From positions 1 to 64,000 of the forward strand of contig NZ_CP016948.1 in assembly GCF_001642805.2 (NCBI RefSeq): a stretch of DNA of 64,000 bases, in the 5' to 3' direction. A program made the position numbers and the translations under genes. The DNA comes from Serratia surfactantfaciens (GTDB lineage Bacteria > Pseudomonadota > Gammaproteobacteria > Enterobacterales > Enterobacteriaceae). Below the pieces are notes generated by a model, which was given only the letters and a program-made list of their open reading frames with translations, was not told the DNA's origin and ran no database searches. Shown here one piece after another: positions 57,258 to 64,000 of this stretch (its first letter is position 1; each line of letters begins with the position of its first letter).

Positions 57258-58952
57258 TTATTCTCCAATCATGTCGATGTTGGCGGCGCCCGGCGGCACC
57301 ATCGGGAACACTTTTTCATTAATATCTATCAGCGCGTGGATCAGACAGGGGCCCGGTCGTTGGATCGCCTCGGCCAGCGCCGCCTGCGGATCTTCCGCAG
57401 CATTCAGATCGCAGGTATCCAACCCGAATCCGGCGGCGATTTTCAGGAAGTCGGTGCGCTTCGGATAGGCGGCGGCGAAGATGCGCTGCTGGTAGAACAG
57501 GGTTTGCTGCTGGTGCACCAGCCCCAGCGCCTGGTTGTTCATCAAAATGATTTTCACGTCCAGATCGTGCTCGACCGCGGTGGCCATTTCCTGAATGTTC
57601 ATCATCAGGCTGCCGTCGCCGGAGAAGCACAGCACTTTGCGCTCGGGCTCCGCCAACGCCGCGCCGATAGCCGCCGGCAGGCCGAAGCCCATGGTGCCCA
57701 GGCCGCCCGAAGTCAGCCACTGGCGCGGCCGGCTCAGCGGATAGGCCTGCGCCACCCACATCTGATGCTGGCCCACGTCGGTGGTGATGATGGCGTTGTC
57801 GTCCACGCAGCGCGCGGCGGCCAGCACCAGGCCGTAATGGCTCAGCGGATCGTCGGCGTTCGGCATGTTGAACGGGAATTCGCGCTTCAGGTCATTGACG
57901 GTGTTCAGCCACGCGCTGCGCGGCTGCGTGTCGATCTGCGGCAGCAACTGTTGCAGCACCTGGCCGACGTCGGCATGGATCGCCACGTTGGCCTGTTTGA
58001 CCTTGCCCAGCTCGGCGCGATCGATATCCACGTGAATGATGGCGGCGTTAGGGCAGAACTGCTCGGTTTTGCCGATTGCCCGGTCGTCGAAACGCGCGCC
58101 CAGCACGATCAGCAGATCGGCCTCCTGCAGAATGAAGTTGGTGCTGCGCGCCGCGTGCATGCCCAGCATGCCCAGCGACAGCGGGTGTTCCACCGGCATC
58201 GCGCCCAGCGCCATCAGCGTCATGGTGGTGGGCAGGCTGGCGCGCTCGGCCAGTTCCAGCGCCTGCCGGTGGGCGTCGGCGCAGATGATGCCGCCGCCTA
58301 GGTAAAGGATCGGGCGTTTTGCCTGATTGATCATCGCGGCGGCCTGCGAAACCAGTGCCGGATCGAAGCTCGGGGCGGCGTCCGGCACGGCGATCGGCGG
58401 CAGCTCTTCCAGCGTGATGGTGGCGGTTTGCACGTCTTTCGGCACATCGATCCAGACCGGGCCTGGGCGGCCTGACTCGGCGATGCGGAACGCGTCGCCG
58501 ATCACCTGCGGCAGCTCGCGGATATCACGCACCAGATGGTTGTGCTTGGTGATCGGGATGGAAATGCCGTAGGTGTCCACTTCCTGGAAAGCGTCGGTGC
58601 CGATCATTGAGGAGGGCACCTGCCCGGTGATGCACACCAGCGGAATGGAATCGAGCTTGGCGTCGGCGATGGCGGTAACCAGGTTGGTGGCGCCCGGCCC
58701 GCTGGAGGCGATGCACACCGCCGCCTTGCCGTTGGCGCGCGCCATACCCTGCGCCATAAAGCCCGCGCCCTGTTCGTGGCGCGCCAGCACGTGGTGAATG
58801 CGGGTGCTTTGGCTCAGCGCGTCATACAGCGGCAGCGCGGCGCCGCCGGGAATGCCGGCGACGGTAGTGATGCCCTGACGCTCCAGCAGATGAACGATCA
58901 ATTGTGCGCCGGTAAAGCTGGTGCCCGGTTGAGGCGTGCCCGAAGTTGCCAT
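57258..58952 (-). CDS. ilvB: acetolactate synthase I, catalytic subunit
   Basis: TPP- and FAD-dependent enzyme forming acetolactate or acetohydroxybutyrate for valine, leucine and isoleucine. 564 residues from ATG 58952 with AAAGGA seven bases upstream; a TTG at 58970 is less likely. Catalytic glutamate is in RHEQGAGFMA near 50-56, and the TPP/Mg motif GDGSLMMNIQEMATA is near 430-444. The sequence follows E. coli IlvB rather than IlvI or IlvG. Preceded by a Val-rich leader and attenuator. Confidence 0.97.
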   Translation of the reverse strand: MATSGTPQPGTSFTGAQLIVHLLERQGITTVAGIPGGAALPLYDALSQSTRIHHVLARHEQGAGFMAQGMARANGKAAVCIASSGPGATNLVTAIADAKLDSIPLVCITGQVPSSMIGTDAFQEVDTYGISIPITKHNHLVRDIRELPQVIGDAFRIAESGRPGPVWIDVPKDVQTATITLEELPPIAVPDAAPSFDPALVSQAAAMINQAKRPILYLGGGIICADAHRQALELAERASLPTTMTLMALGAMPVEHPLSLGMLGMHAARSTNFILQEADLLIVLGARFDDRAIGKTEQFCPNAAIIHVDIDRAELGKVKQANVAIHADVGQVLQQLLPQIDTQPRSAWLNTVNDLKREFPFNMPNADDPLSHYGLVLAAARCVDDNAIITTDVGQHQMWVAQAYPLSRPRQWLTSGGLGTMGFGLPAAIGAALAEPERKVLCFSGDGSLMMNIQEMATAVEHDLDVKIILMNNQALGLVHQQQTLFYQQRIFAAAYPKRTDFLKIAAGFGLDTCDLNAAEDPQAALAEAIQRPGPCLIHALIDINEKVFPMVPPGAANIDMIGE

Positions 58953-59007
58953 GTTCCTGTCCTTTCTCAAGGCCGGTGAGCTTTGCTGGGCAGGGTGCTA
59001 AAACAAG

Positions 59008-59038
59008 AAACCCCGCCCGGTTTGCGCCGGCGGGGTTT
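59008..59038 (-). terminator. ilvBN attenuator
   Basis: Perfect 10-bp outer stem AAACCCCGCC/GGCGGGGTTT (59008-59017 with 59029-59038), followed on the minus strand by TTTCTTGTTTT. Lies between the leader peptide and ilvB. Confidence 0.88.
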
Positions 59039-59063
59039 GGGAATCGATGCGTTGATTCGGACC

Positions 59064-59162
59064 CTACGGCGCATTGCCGACGACCACCACCACACGCACG
59101 ACGACCACCGCGGCTGGTAGCGCGGTAACTAGTAGGGTCGAAGTCAGCGAGGATGCGATCAC
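59064..59162 (-). CDS. ivbL: ilvBN leader peptide
   Basis: 32-codon leader starting at GTG 59162, with AAGG six bases upstream. The C-terminal part reads AAVVVVRVVVVVGNAP, containing nine Val in a run broken by one Arg, the same ending and same total length as E. coli IvbL. An in-frame ATG further upstream would add five residues. Stalling at these Val codons (and the Leu codons before) should relieve attenuation of ilvBN. Confidence 0.9.
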   Translation of the reverse strand: MIASSLTSTLLVTALPAAVVVVRVVVVVGNAP

Positions 59163-59247
59163 AGGGAACCTTATCATCAGTAAAAAAAGTCAGGTTTTTA
59201 TAAAAACACAGGCGCAAAATTCGCACAACAGGTTTATTGGCGCAGCA
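59163..59247 (-). promoter_or_regulatory. ivbL-ilvBN promoter region
   Basis: Short AT-rich gap after thiQ. On the minus strand TTGTGC followed about 18 bases later by TTTATA is a possible promoter; the latter lies in a 14-base palindrome GTTTTTATAAAAAC (59193-59206). A convincing CRP site was not found. Confidence 0.4.
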
Positions 59248-59272
59248 TAAAAAACGAGCGTCAGATCACGCT
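59248..59272 (-). terminator. thiBPQ terminator
   Basis: Stem AGCGT/ACGCT (59257-59261 with 59268-59272) overlapping the thiQ stop, followed on the minus strand by CGTTTTTT. Confidence 0.65.
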
Positions 59273-59970
59273 TTACCCGAAATGCCCAGCACGCGCGCTT
59301 CGGGCGCGCTGCCGTCCAGCAGGGCCTGCGTCGGGCCGTCGTAGTAGATGCGGCCGTCGACCACCAGCAGCGTGCGCGGCGCGATGCGCGCGGCGTCGTC
59401 GAGGTTGTGCGATACCATCAGCAGCGTCAGGTTGCGCTGTTCGCACACCGTCCGCAGCAGTTGCAGCATCTCGTTGCGCAGCGCCGGGTCGAGCGCCGAG
59501 AAGGGTTCGTCGAGCAGCAGGATCGGCCGCTGGCGAATCAAACAGCGCGCCAGCGCGGCGCGCTGACGCTGGCCGCCCGAAAGTTGCGACGGCAGGCGTT
59601 CCAGATGCTCTTCCAGGCCGACTTGCCGGGCGATTTGCGCCCGCTGTTGGCGCTGCTGCGCGTTCAAGCGCAGGCCGGGATCCAACCCCAATCCGATGTT
59701 CTGCGCCACCGTCAGGTGCGCGAACAGATTGTTTTCCTGAAACAGCATCGACACCGGCCGTTTGGCCGGCGGTGTGGCGGTGTGATCCTCACCGTTCAGC
59801 AGCAGCCGGCCGCTGGCCGCCGGCAGAAAACCGGCGATCAGGCTCAGCAAGGTGCTTTTGCCGGCGCCGCTGGGGCCGAGCACCGCGACGCGCTCGCCCG
59901 GCTGGATGCGCAGGTCAAAGCGCATCGGCAGGTGGTCATACAGATAGGTCAGTTTTTCAAGCGTCAGCAT
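59266..59970 (-). CDS. thiQ: thiamine ABC transporter, ATP-binding protein
   Basis: 234 residues. Walker [10 protein letters not shown] at 33-41, ABC signature [14 protein letters not shown] near 127-140, Walker B LLLDEPF near 150-156. Energises import of thiamine and its phosphates through ThiP. Overlaps the end of thiP by 14 bases. Last gene of thiBPQ, which is TPP-riboswitch controlled. Confidence 0.96.
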   Translation of the reverse strand: MLTLEKLTYLYDHLPMRFDLRIQPGERVAVLGPSGAGKSTLLSLIAGFLPAASGRLLLNGEDHTATPPAKRPVSMLFQENNLFAHLTVAQNIGLGLDPGLRLNAQQRQQRAQIARQVGLEEHLERLPSQLSGGQRQRAALARCLIRQRPILLLDEPFSALDPALRNEMLQLLRTVCEQRNLTLLMVSHNLDDAARIAPRTLLVVDGRIYYDGPTQALLDGSAPEARVLGISGKA

Positions 59971-61564
59971 GGCGGCCCGGTAAGCGTTCGATCAGGGTAA
60001 ACAGCAGGAAGCATAACAGCAGCAACAGCAGCGCGGTCACCGCGCCGTCATGGCTGCGGTAGGCGCCAATCTGCTGATACAGATAAAAAGGCAGGGTACG
60101 GAAATGCTCGTTGCCAAACAAGGCGACCACGCCGAAATCGCCGATCGACAGCACGCAGGCGAAGGCCAGCGCCTGCGCCAGCGGGCGGCGCAAGGCGCGC
60201 AGCTCAATCAGCCGCAGCCGTTGCCAGCCGCGGATATCCAGCGACAGGCACAGCGGGTTGTAACGTTCGGCGAGGTCGCGCATCGGATTCTCCAACACCT
60301 TGAGCGCATAGGGCACCGCCATCAGCGCATTGGTGAGGATCACCAACGCATAGGGCGACTGCGGCAACCCGATGGTATCGCTCAGCAGCAGGAAGAAGCC
60401 GGTGGCCAGCACGATGCCCGGCATCGCCAGGATCACCATGCCGCTCAGCTCCAGCGCCTGGCCGCCGCGCAGCTGCTGCCGCAGCTTCAACTCGCGGCTG
60501 CTCCACAGCAGCATCAGGGTGAGCGCCACACACAGCAGCCCGGCGCCGAGGGCGATGCGCAGCGACGTGAACAGGGCCTGCCACAGCACTGGCTGGCGCA
60601 GTACGCTGAGGATAGCCTGGTTGGTGCCATCGGCGATCACCGCCAGCAAGGGCGGCAGCAACAGCAACAGCGCGGCGGCGATCAGCAGGGAATCGCCGAT
60701 GCGTCGCCACAGGCTGTCTTCCGGATTGCGCCAGCGCTGGGCGTGGGTATGCCCTACCGGCAATGCCTGGCTCAGGCGCTGACTGATCAACACCAGCCCG
60801 AGACAACAGCCCAGCTGGATCAGCGCCAGCATGGCGGCGCGTCCCAGATCGTAGTCGTAACTCAGCGCCTGGTAGATCGCCAGTTCGATGGTGGTGGCCT
60901 GCGGCCCGCCGCCCAGCGACAGCACGGTGGCGAAGCTGGCGAAGCACAACATGAAGATCAGCGCGCCGCTCGGCAGGATTTGGCGGCGCAGCGCCGGCCA
61001 TTCGACGAAGCGGAACTGCTGCCAGCCGCTCATGCCCAGTTGGGCGGCCAATTGGCGCTGTTCCACCGGAATATTCTCCAGCGCCTGCAGCAACAGGCGG
61101 GTCGCCAGCGGCAGGTTAAAGAACAGGTGCGCCAGCAGAATGCCCTGCAGGCCGTAAGGCGAGAAGCCATACTCCACGCCCAGCCAGCCGCACAGCGTCG
61201 CCAGCCAGCCCTGGCGCCCATAGACGCTGAGCAGGCCGAATACCGCCACCAACACCGGCAGCACCAGCGTCATGGCGCACAGCCGCAGCAGCAGTTGCCG
61301 GCCGGGGAAACGGCGGCGATAGAGCGCGCGCGCCAGCGGGATGGCGGGCAGCACCGAGATCAGCGCCGACAGCAGCGCCTGCCAAAAGGTGAAGCGCACC
61401 ACGTGCCACAGATAGCTGTCCTGCCAAAGGCCGCGCCAGTCGCTGTCCGGCGCGTGACGCCACAGCGAACCCATCGCCAGCGCGGCGACCAGCAGGATCA
61501 CGCTGGCGGCCAGCAGCCCCGGCCAGAGCCAGCGGGGGATCAGCGGCTGACGGCGGTTTGCCAT
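59957..61564 (-). CDS. thiP: thiamine ABC transporter, permease
   Basis: 535 residues, about 12 membrane segments, formed by two BinPD-type permease halves (about 55-260 and 330-525), each with an EAA-like loop (for example [19 protein letters not shown] near 184-202). Transports thiamine delivered by ThiB. Overlaps thiB at its start (25 bases) and thiQ at its end. Confidence 0.95.
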   Translation of the reverse strand: MANRRQPLIPRWLWPGLLAASVILLVAALAMGSLWRHAPDSDWRGLWQDSYLWHVVRFTFWQALLSALISVLPAIPLARALYRRRFPGRQLLLRLCAMTLVLPVLVAVFGLLSVYGRQGWLATLCGWLGVEYGFSPYGLQGILLAHLFFNLPLATRLLLQALENIPVEQRQLAAQLGMSGWQQFRFVEWPALRRQILPSGALIFMLCFASFATVLSLGGGPQATTIELAIYQALSYDYDLGRAAMLALIQLGCCLGLVLISQRLSQALPVGHTHAQRWRNPEDSLWRRIGDSLLIAAALLLLLPPLLAVIADGTNQAILSVLRQPVLWQALFTSLRIALGAGLLCVALTLMLLWSSRELKLRQQLRGGQALELSGMVILAMPGIVLATGFFLLLSDTIGLPQSPYALVILTNALMAVPYALKVLENPMRDLAERYNPLCLSLDIRGWQRLRLIELRALRRPLAQALAFACVLSIGDFGVVALFGNEHFRTLPFYLYQQIGAYRSHDGAVTALLLLLLCFLLFTLIERLPGRHADA

Positions 61565-62526
61565 GCCCGGATCCAGCCGCCGCGTTGTGTGGCCACCTCT
61601 TCGGCGCTGTACTGCAGCGCGGTATGCGGTACGTTCATCTGTTCAAAGCCGACGGGCAGCGGAGTGTTGATCACCGGGTACATCCAGTTGCCGGTCGGGA
61701 TGGTGTTCTGGAATGCCGGCGTCACCATGAACTGCATGAAACGTTCCGCCAGTTCGGGCTGTTTGGCGGCCTTCAGCTTGCCGGCCACTTCCACCTGCAG
61801 GTAGTGGCCTTCGCTGAACATGGCGGCGGCGTAGAGGTCTTTTTTCTCTGCGATCAGGTGATAGGCGGGAGAGGTGGTGTAGCTGAGCACCAGATCGCCT
61901 TCGCCTTTCAGGAACAGGCCGTAGGCTTCACTCCAGCCTTTGGTGACGGTAACGGTCTTCTTCGCCAGCTGCTGCCAGGCGGCCGGCGCCTTGTCGCCAT
62001 ACACTTTCTGCATCCACAGCAGCAGGCCGAGCCCCGGCGTGCTGGTGCGCGGATCTTCGTAGATCACTTTCCAGTTACGATCGCTGCTGACCAGCTCCTG
62101 CAGGCTTTTCGGCGGGTTCTTCAGTTTTTCTTTGTTGTAGACGAAGGCGAAGTACCCGTAGTCGTAAGGCACGAAGGTCGCGTCCTGCCAGCCGCCCGGC
62201 ACCGTCAGCCTGGCGGTGTCGACGCCGCTCGGCGCGAACAGGCCGGTTTGCTGCGCCGCCTGCAACAGGTTGTTGTCCAACCCCAGCACCACGTCAGCGG
62301 CGCTGTTCTTGCCTTCCATACGCAGGCGGTTCAGCAGCGAAACGCCGTCTTCCAGCGCGACGAACTTCAGTTCACAGTCGCACTCGGCCTCGAAGGCTTT
62401 CTTCACCGCCGGGCCAGGGCCCCAGTCGGCGGCGAAGGAATCGTAGGTGTAAACCGTCAGCGTTGGCTTGGCGAACACCGGCGCGGCGCACAGCAGCAAT
62501 AAGCAGGGCAGATATGTTTTGACCAC
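61540..62526 (-). CDS. thiB: thiamine-binding periplasmic protein
   Basis: 328 residues from the GTG at 62526, chosen because AGGAG lies six bases upstream and the length then matches E. coli TbpA. Signal peptide ends at AAPVFA before KPTLTVYTYDSFAADWG. Typical solute-binding protein; binds thiamine, TMP and TPP in the family. The frame opens to 62559 without support. First gene of thiBPQ, 70 bases after the riboswitch. Confidence 0.96.
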   Translation of the reverse strand: MVKTYLPCLLLLCAAPVFAKPTLTVYTYDSFAADWGPGPAVKKAFEAECDCELKFVALEDGVSLLNRLRMEGKNSAADVVLGLDNNLLQAAQQTGLFAPSGVDTARLTVPGGWQDATFVPYDYGYFAFVYNKEKLKNPPKSLQELVSSDRNWKVIYEDPRTSTPGLGLLLWMQKVYGDKAPAAWQQLAKKTVTVTKGWSEAYGLFLKGEGDLVLSYTTSPAYHLIAEKKDLYAAAMFSEGHYLQVEVAGKLKAAKQPELAERFMQFMVTPAFQNTIPTGNWMYPVINTPLPVGFEQMNVPHTALQYSAEEVATQRGGWIRAWQTAVSR

Positions 62527-62596
62527 GTTGCACTCCTGAGAAATAAGGGGCAAGGGCATCTGAGGGGGCGAGGCGGCGTCGCCGGTTCGCTGGGCT

Positions 62597-62700
62597 CAAA
62601 TCCCTCCGCCGGTATTGACCGGATCAGGTTCGACGGGTGTGCTCTCAGCGGAAAATCGGGCGTGTGATACGCAGCGAATTTCCGCACCCCGTTGAGACGG
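62597..62700 (-). promoter_or_regulatory. TPP riboswitch (THI element)
   Basis: On the minus strand the conserved elements appear in order: GGGGTGC, CTGAGA, ACCC, GAACCTGATCCGG and GCGGAGGGA. It begins near 62700 and ends near 62600, in the leader of thiBPQ. Between GGGGTGC and CTGAGA there is an extended hairpin of about 35 bases (outer CGGAAA/TTTTCCG, inner GCGT/ACGC). The downstream GC-rich stretch may form the expression platform. Confidence 0.92.
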
Positions 62701-62738
62701 CGCTATTGTAAAGATTAACCGGCCTTGACGAAAGGCGC

Positions 62739-64000
62739 TTATGCCTCCGGCGGGGCAAACCAGGCGGACTTGAAGTCGAACCAGCCGAGGGTGTTCATCC
62801 GCACGCCGCGCATGCTGCGCTGGCCGTGCAGCTGCAGCCAGTGGTGGAACAGCGGATGCAGTTGATGATCGCTGACCAGACGTTGGCAAAACTCCGCCAG
62901 CGGCAGGCGGTTGGCTCGCCACAGCGCGGCGTCCTGCGCCAGATCCTCGTTCATGCAGTGCTGCATCAGCGGCAGTTCATACAGTGTGGCGAACAGCGAA
63001 AACTCCAGCGGCAGATAGAAGTTGGCGCTGCCGAGCCACAGATCGCTGCGCGCGTCCCCCTGGTGCCAGGTGGCGTAGTCCACGCTTTGCACGATCAGGC
63101 GGATGCCGTGCTGCGCCAGCAGCGGCTCGATCGCCTGACGGATGGCGTGAAACTCCGAATGCTCATTGAAGTGGGTCATCGTCAGTTCGGTCAGACCCGG
63201 CGGCTTGGGCTGCTGCGCCAGCGCGCGGTTGTGGTGCCAGCGCGGCAGCAGGCCGTACGCCGGCGACCAGTAGCGCTGATAGAGCGGCCCGGCGTGGCTC
63301 AGCAGCGAAATGGGATTGATCAATTCGCACAGCCAGCTGCGAATGGCGGGATCGGCCGCCAATGGGGAGCGCCGATCGAACAGCAGGAAATAACAGCCCT
63401 CTTCCAGCCGGCTTTCCAGTTCATTGTTGGCGGTTTCATCGCCCTGCAGCTGTACGCCTGAGTGCACCAGCTCTTCGGAGAATTCCGGCAGCACCCAGAT
63501 ATTCACCTCATCGATCAGCGCCCGGTAGCCGAAATAGTCGTCGAAGGCGTGGATCTTCATCTGGCTGGGGAGATTGCGCACCACGCGGTATGGGCCGGTG
63601 CCGATCGGATGGCGGGCGAAGTCCGGCAGCTCGCGCCATTCGCGCGGCAGGATCATGGCGTGTACGCTGCCTAATAGCCAGGGCAGCCAGTGATCGGCGC
63701 TGCGCAGATGCACGTCGACAACGAACGGCGTCGGCGAGGTGACGCTTTCGATATGCGAGAACAGCGGTTGCGAGGTCAGACGCGAAAGCGAACTGATGAC
63801 GTCCGCCATCTCCAGCTCGCGGCCGTGATGAAAATGGATCGCCGGGCGCAGGTAAAACCGCCAGTGCAGCGGCGTCAGCATTTGCCAATGGTGGGACAGG
63901 TCGGACTCCAGTTCCCCGTTTTCCTCATTTATGCGCGTCAGGCCGTTGAAGATCTGGCGCGCCAAATGGGTCTCCGAACGCCGCAGCGCCGAGCCGGGCA
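62739..64000 (-). CDS. sgrR: SgrR-type transcriptional regulator (5' part outside window)
   Basis: Only the C-terminal 420 residues are visible; the frame runs off the right edge. In E. coli SgrR activates the small RNA sgrS during glucose-phosphate stress and is about 551 residues long. The visible part is the solute-binding-protein-like domain, with [22 protein letters not shown] near its start and family block [15 protein letters not shown] further on. Position next to thiBPQ and divergent leader matches E. coli. The DNA-binding domain and any sgrS lie beyond the window. Confidence 0.92.
   Translation of the reverse strand, partial: PGSALRRSETHLARQIFNGLTRINEENGELESDLSHHWQMLTPLHWRFYLRPAIHFHHGRELEMADVISSLSRLTSQPLFSHIESVTSPTPFVVDVHLRSADHWLPWLLGSVHAMILPREWRELPDFARHPIGTGPYRVVRNLPSQMKIHAFDDYFGYRALIDEVNIWVLPEFSEELVHSGVQLQGDETANNELESRLEEGCYFLLFDRRSPLAADPAIRSWLCELINPISLLSHAGPLYQRYWSPAYGLLPRWHHNRALAQQPKPPGLTELTMTHFNEHSEFHAIRQAIEPLLAQHGIRLIVQSVDYATWHQGDARSDLWLGSANFYLPLEFSLFATLYELPLMQHCMNEDLAQDAALWRANRLPLAEFCQRLVSDHQLHPLFHHWLQLHGQRSMRGVRMNTLGWFDFKSAWFAPPEA

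Noticed and set aside
58822..59226. 134-codon frame over the ilvB leader
   Set aside because: Out of frame with both ilvB and ivbL; the Val-rich leader frame explains the region.

Overview
This window looks like a chromosomal segment of a GC-rich enterobacterium, most probably Serratia (S. marcescens-like). That placement is an inference from protein resemblance and gene order, not from a database search. The backbone follows the start of the E. coli K-12 map almost gene for gene: thrLABC, yaaA, alsT-type carrier, talB, mog, satP, dnaKJ, nhaAR, rpsT, ribF-ileS-lspA-fkpB-ispH, dapB, carAB, kefFC, folA, the lptD-surA-pdxA-rsmA-apaG-apaH operon, djlA, rluA, rapA, polB, yabI, thiBPQ and sgrR (truncated by the right edge). 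No tRNA, rRNA, insertion sequence, integrase or CRISPR array was seen.

Five interruptions distinguish the window from the E. coli order. (1) An MFS transporter gene lies between mog and satP (9594-10901). (2) A divergent LysR regulator plus a three-gene isonitrile operon (24222-28549) lies between ispH and dapB. (3) A LysE-family exporter and the yjjP-yjjB exporter pair (37115-39118) lie between kefC and folA. (4) A Tat-exported PhoX-family protein (39926-41815) lies between folA and apaH. (5) ivbL-ilvBN (56961-59162) lies between yabI and thiQ, where E. coli carries the arabinose genes.

The most interesting locus is the isonitrile cluster: an isocyanide synthase (PvcA/IsnA family), an Fe(II)/2-oxoglutarate oxygenase (PvcB/IsnB family) and a GT-B glycosyltransferase, in the order known for rhabduscin/byelyankacin-type glycosylated vinyl-isonitriles. 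Its intergenic control region is AT-rich and holds two perfect inverted repeats, each with an 11-base centre as LysR-type regulators prefer, and a further dyad over the likely promoter. A terminator-like hairpin sits between the first two genes.

Regulatory features visible in the sequence include Thr/Ile attenuation of thrABC, Val-rich leader attenuation of ilvBN, sigma-32 promoter elements before dnaK, a pair of ARG boxes and a PurR-like site before carAB, a TPP riboswitch before thiBPQ, a UUG start for rpsT, and a half-intact LexA-like box before polB. Genes work in recognisable blocks: aspartate-family amino acids (thrABC, dapB), branched-chain amino acids (ilvBN), protein folding (dnaKJ, surA, djlA, fkpB), outer-membrane LPS assembly (lptD), pyrimidine/arginine precursor supply (carAB) and cation homeostasis (nhaAR, kefFC).
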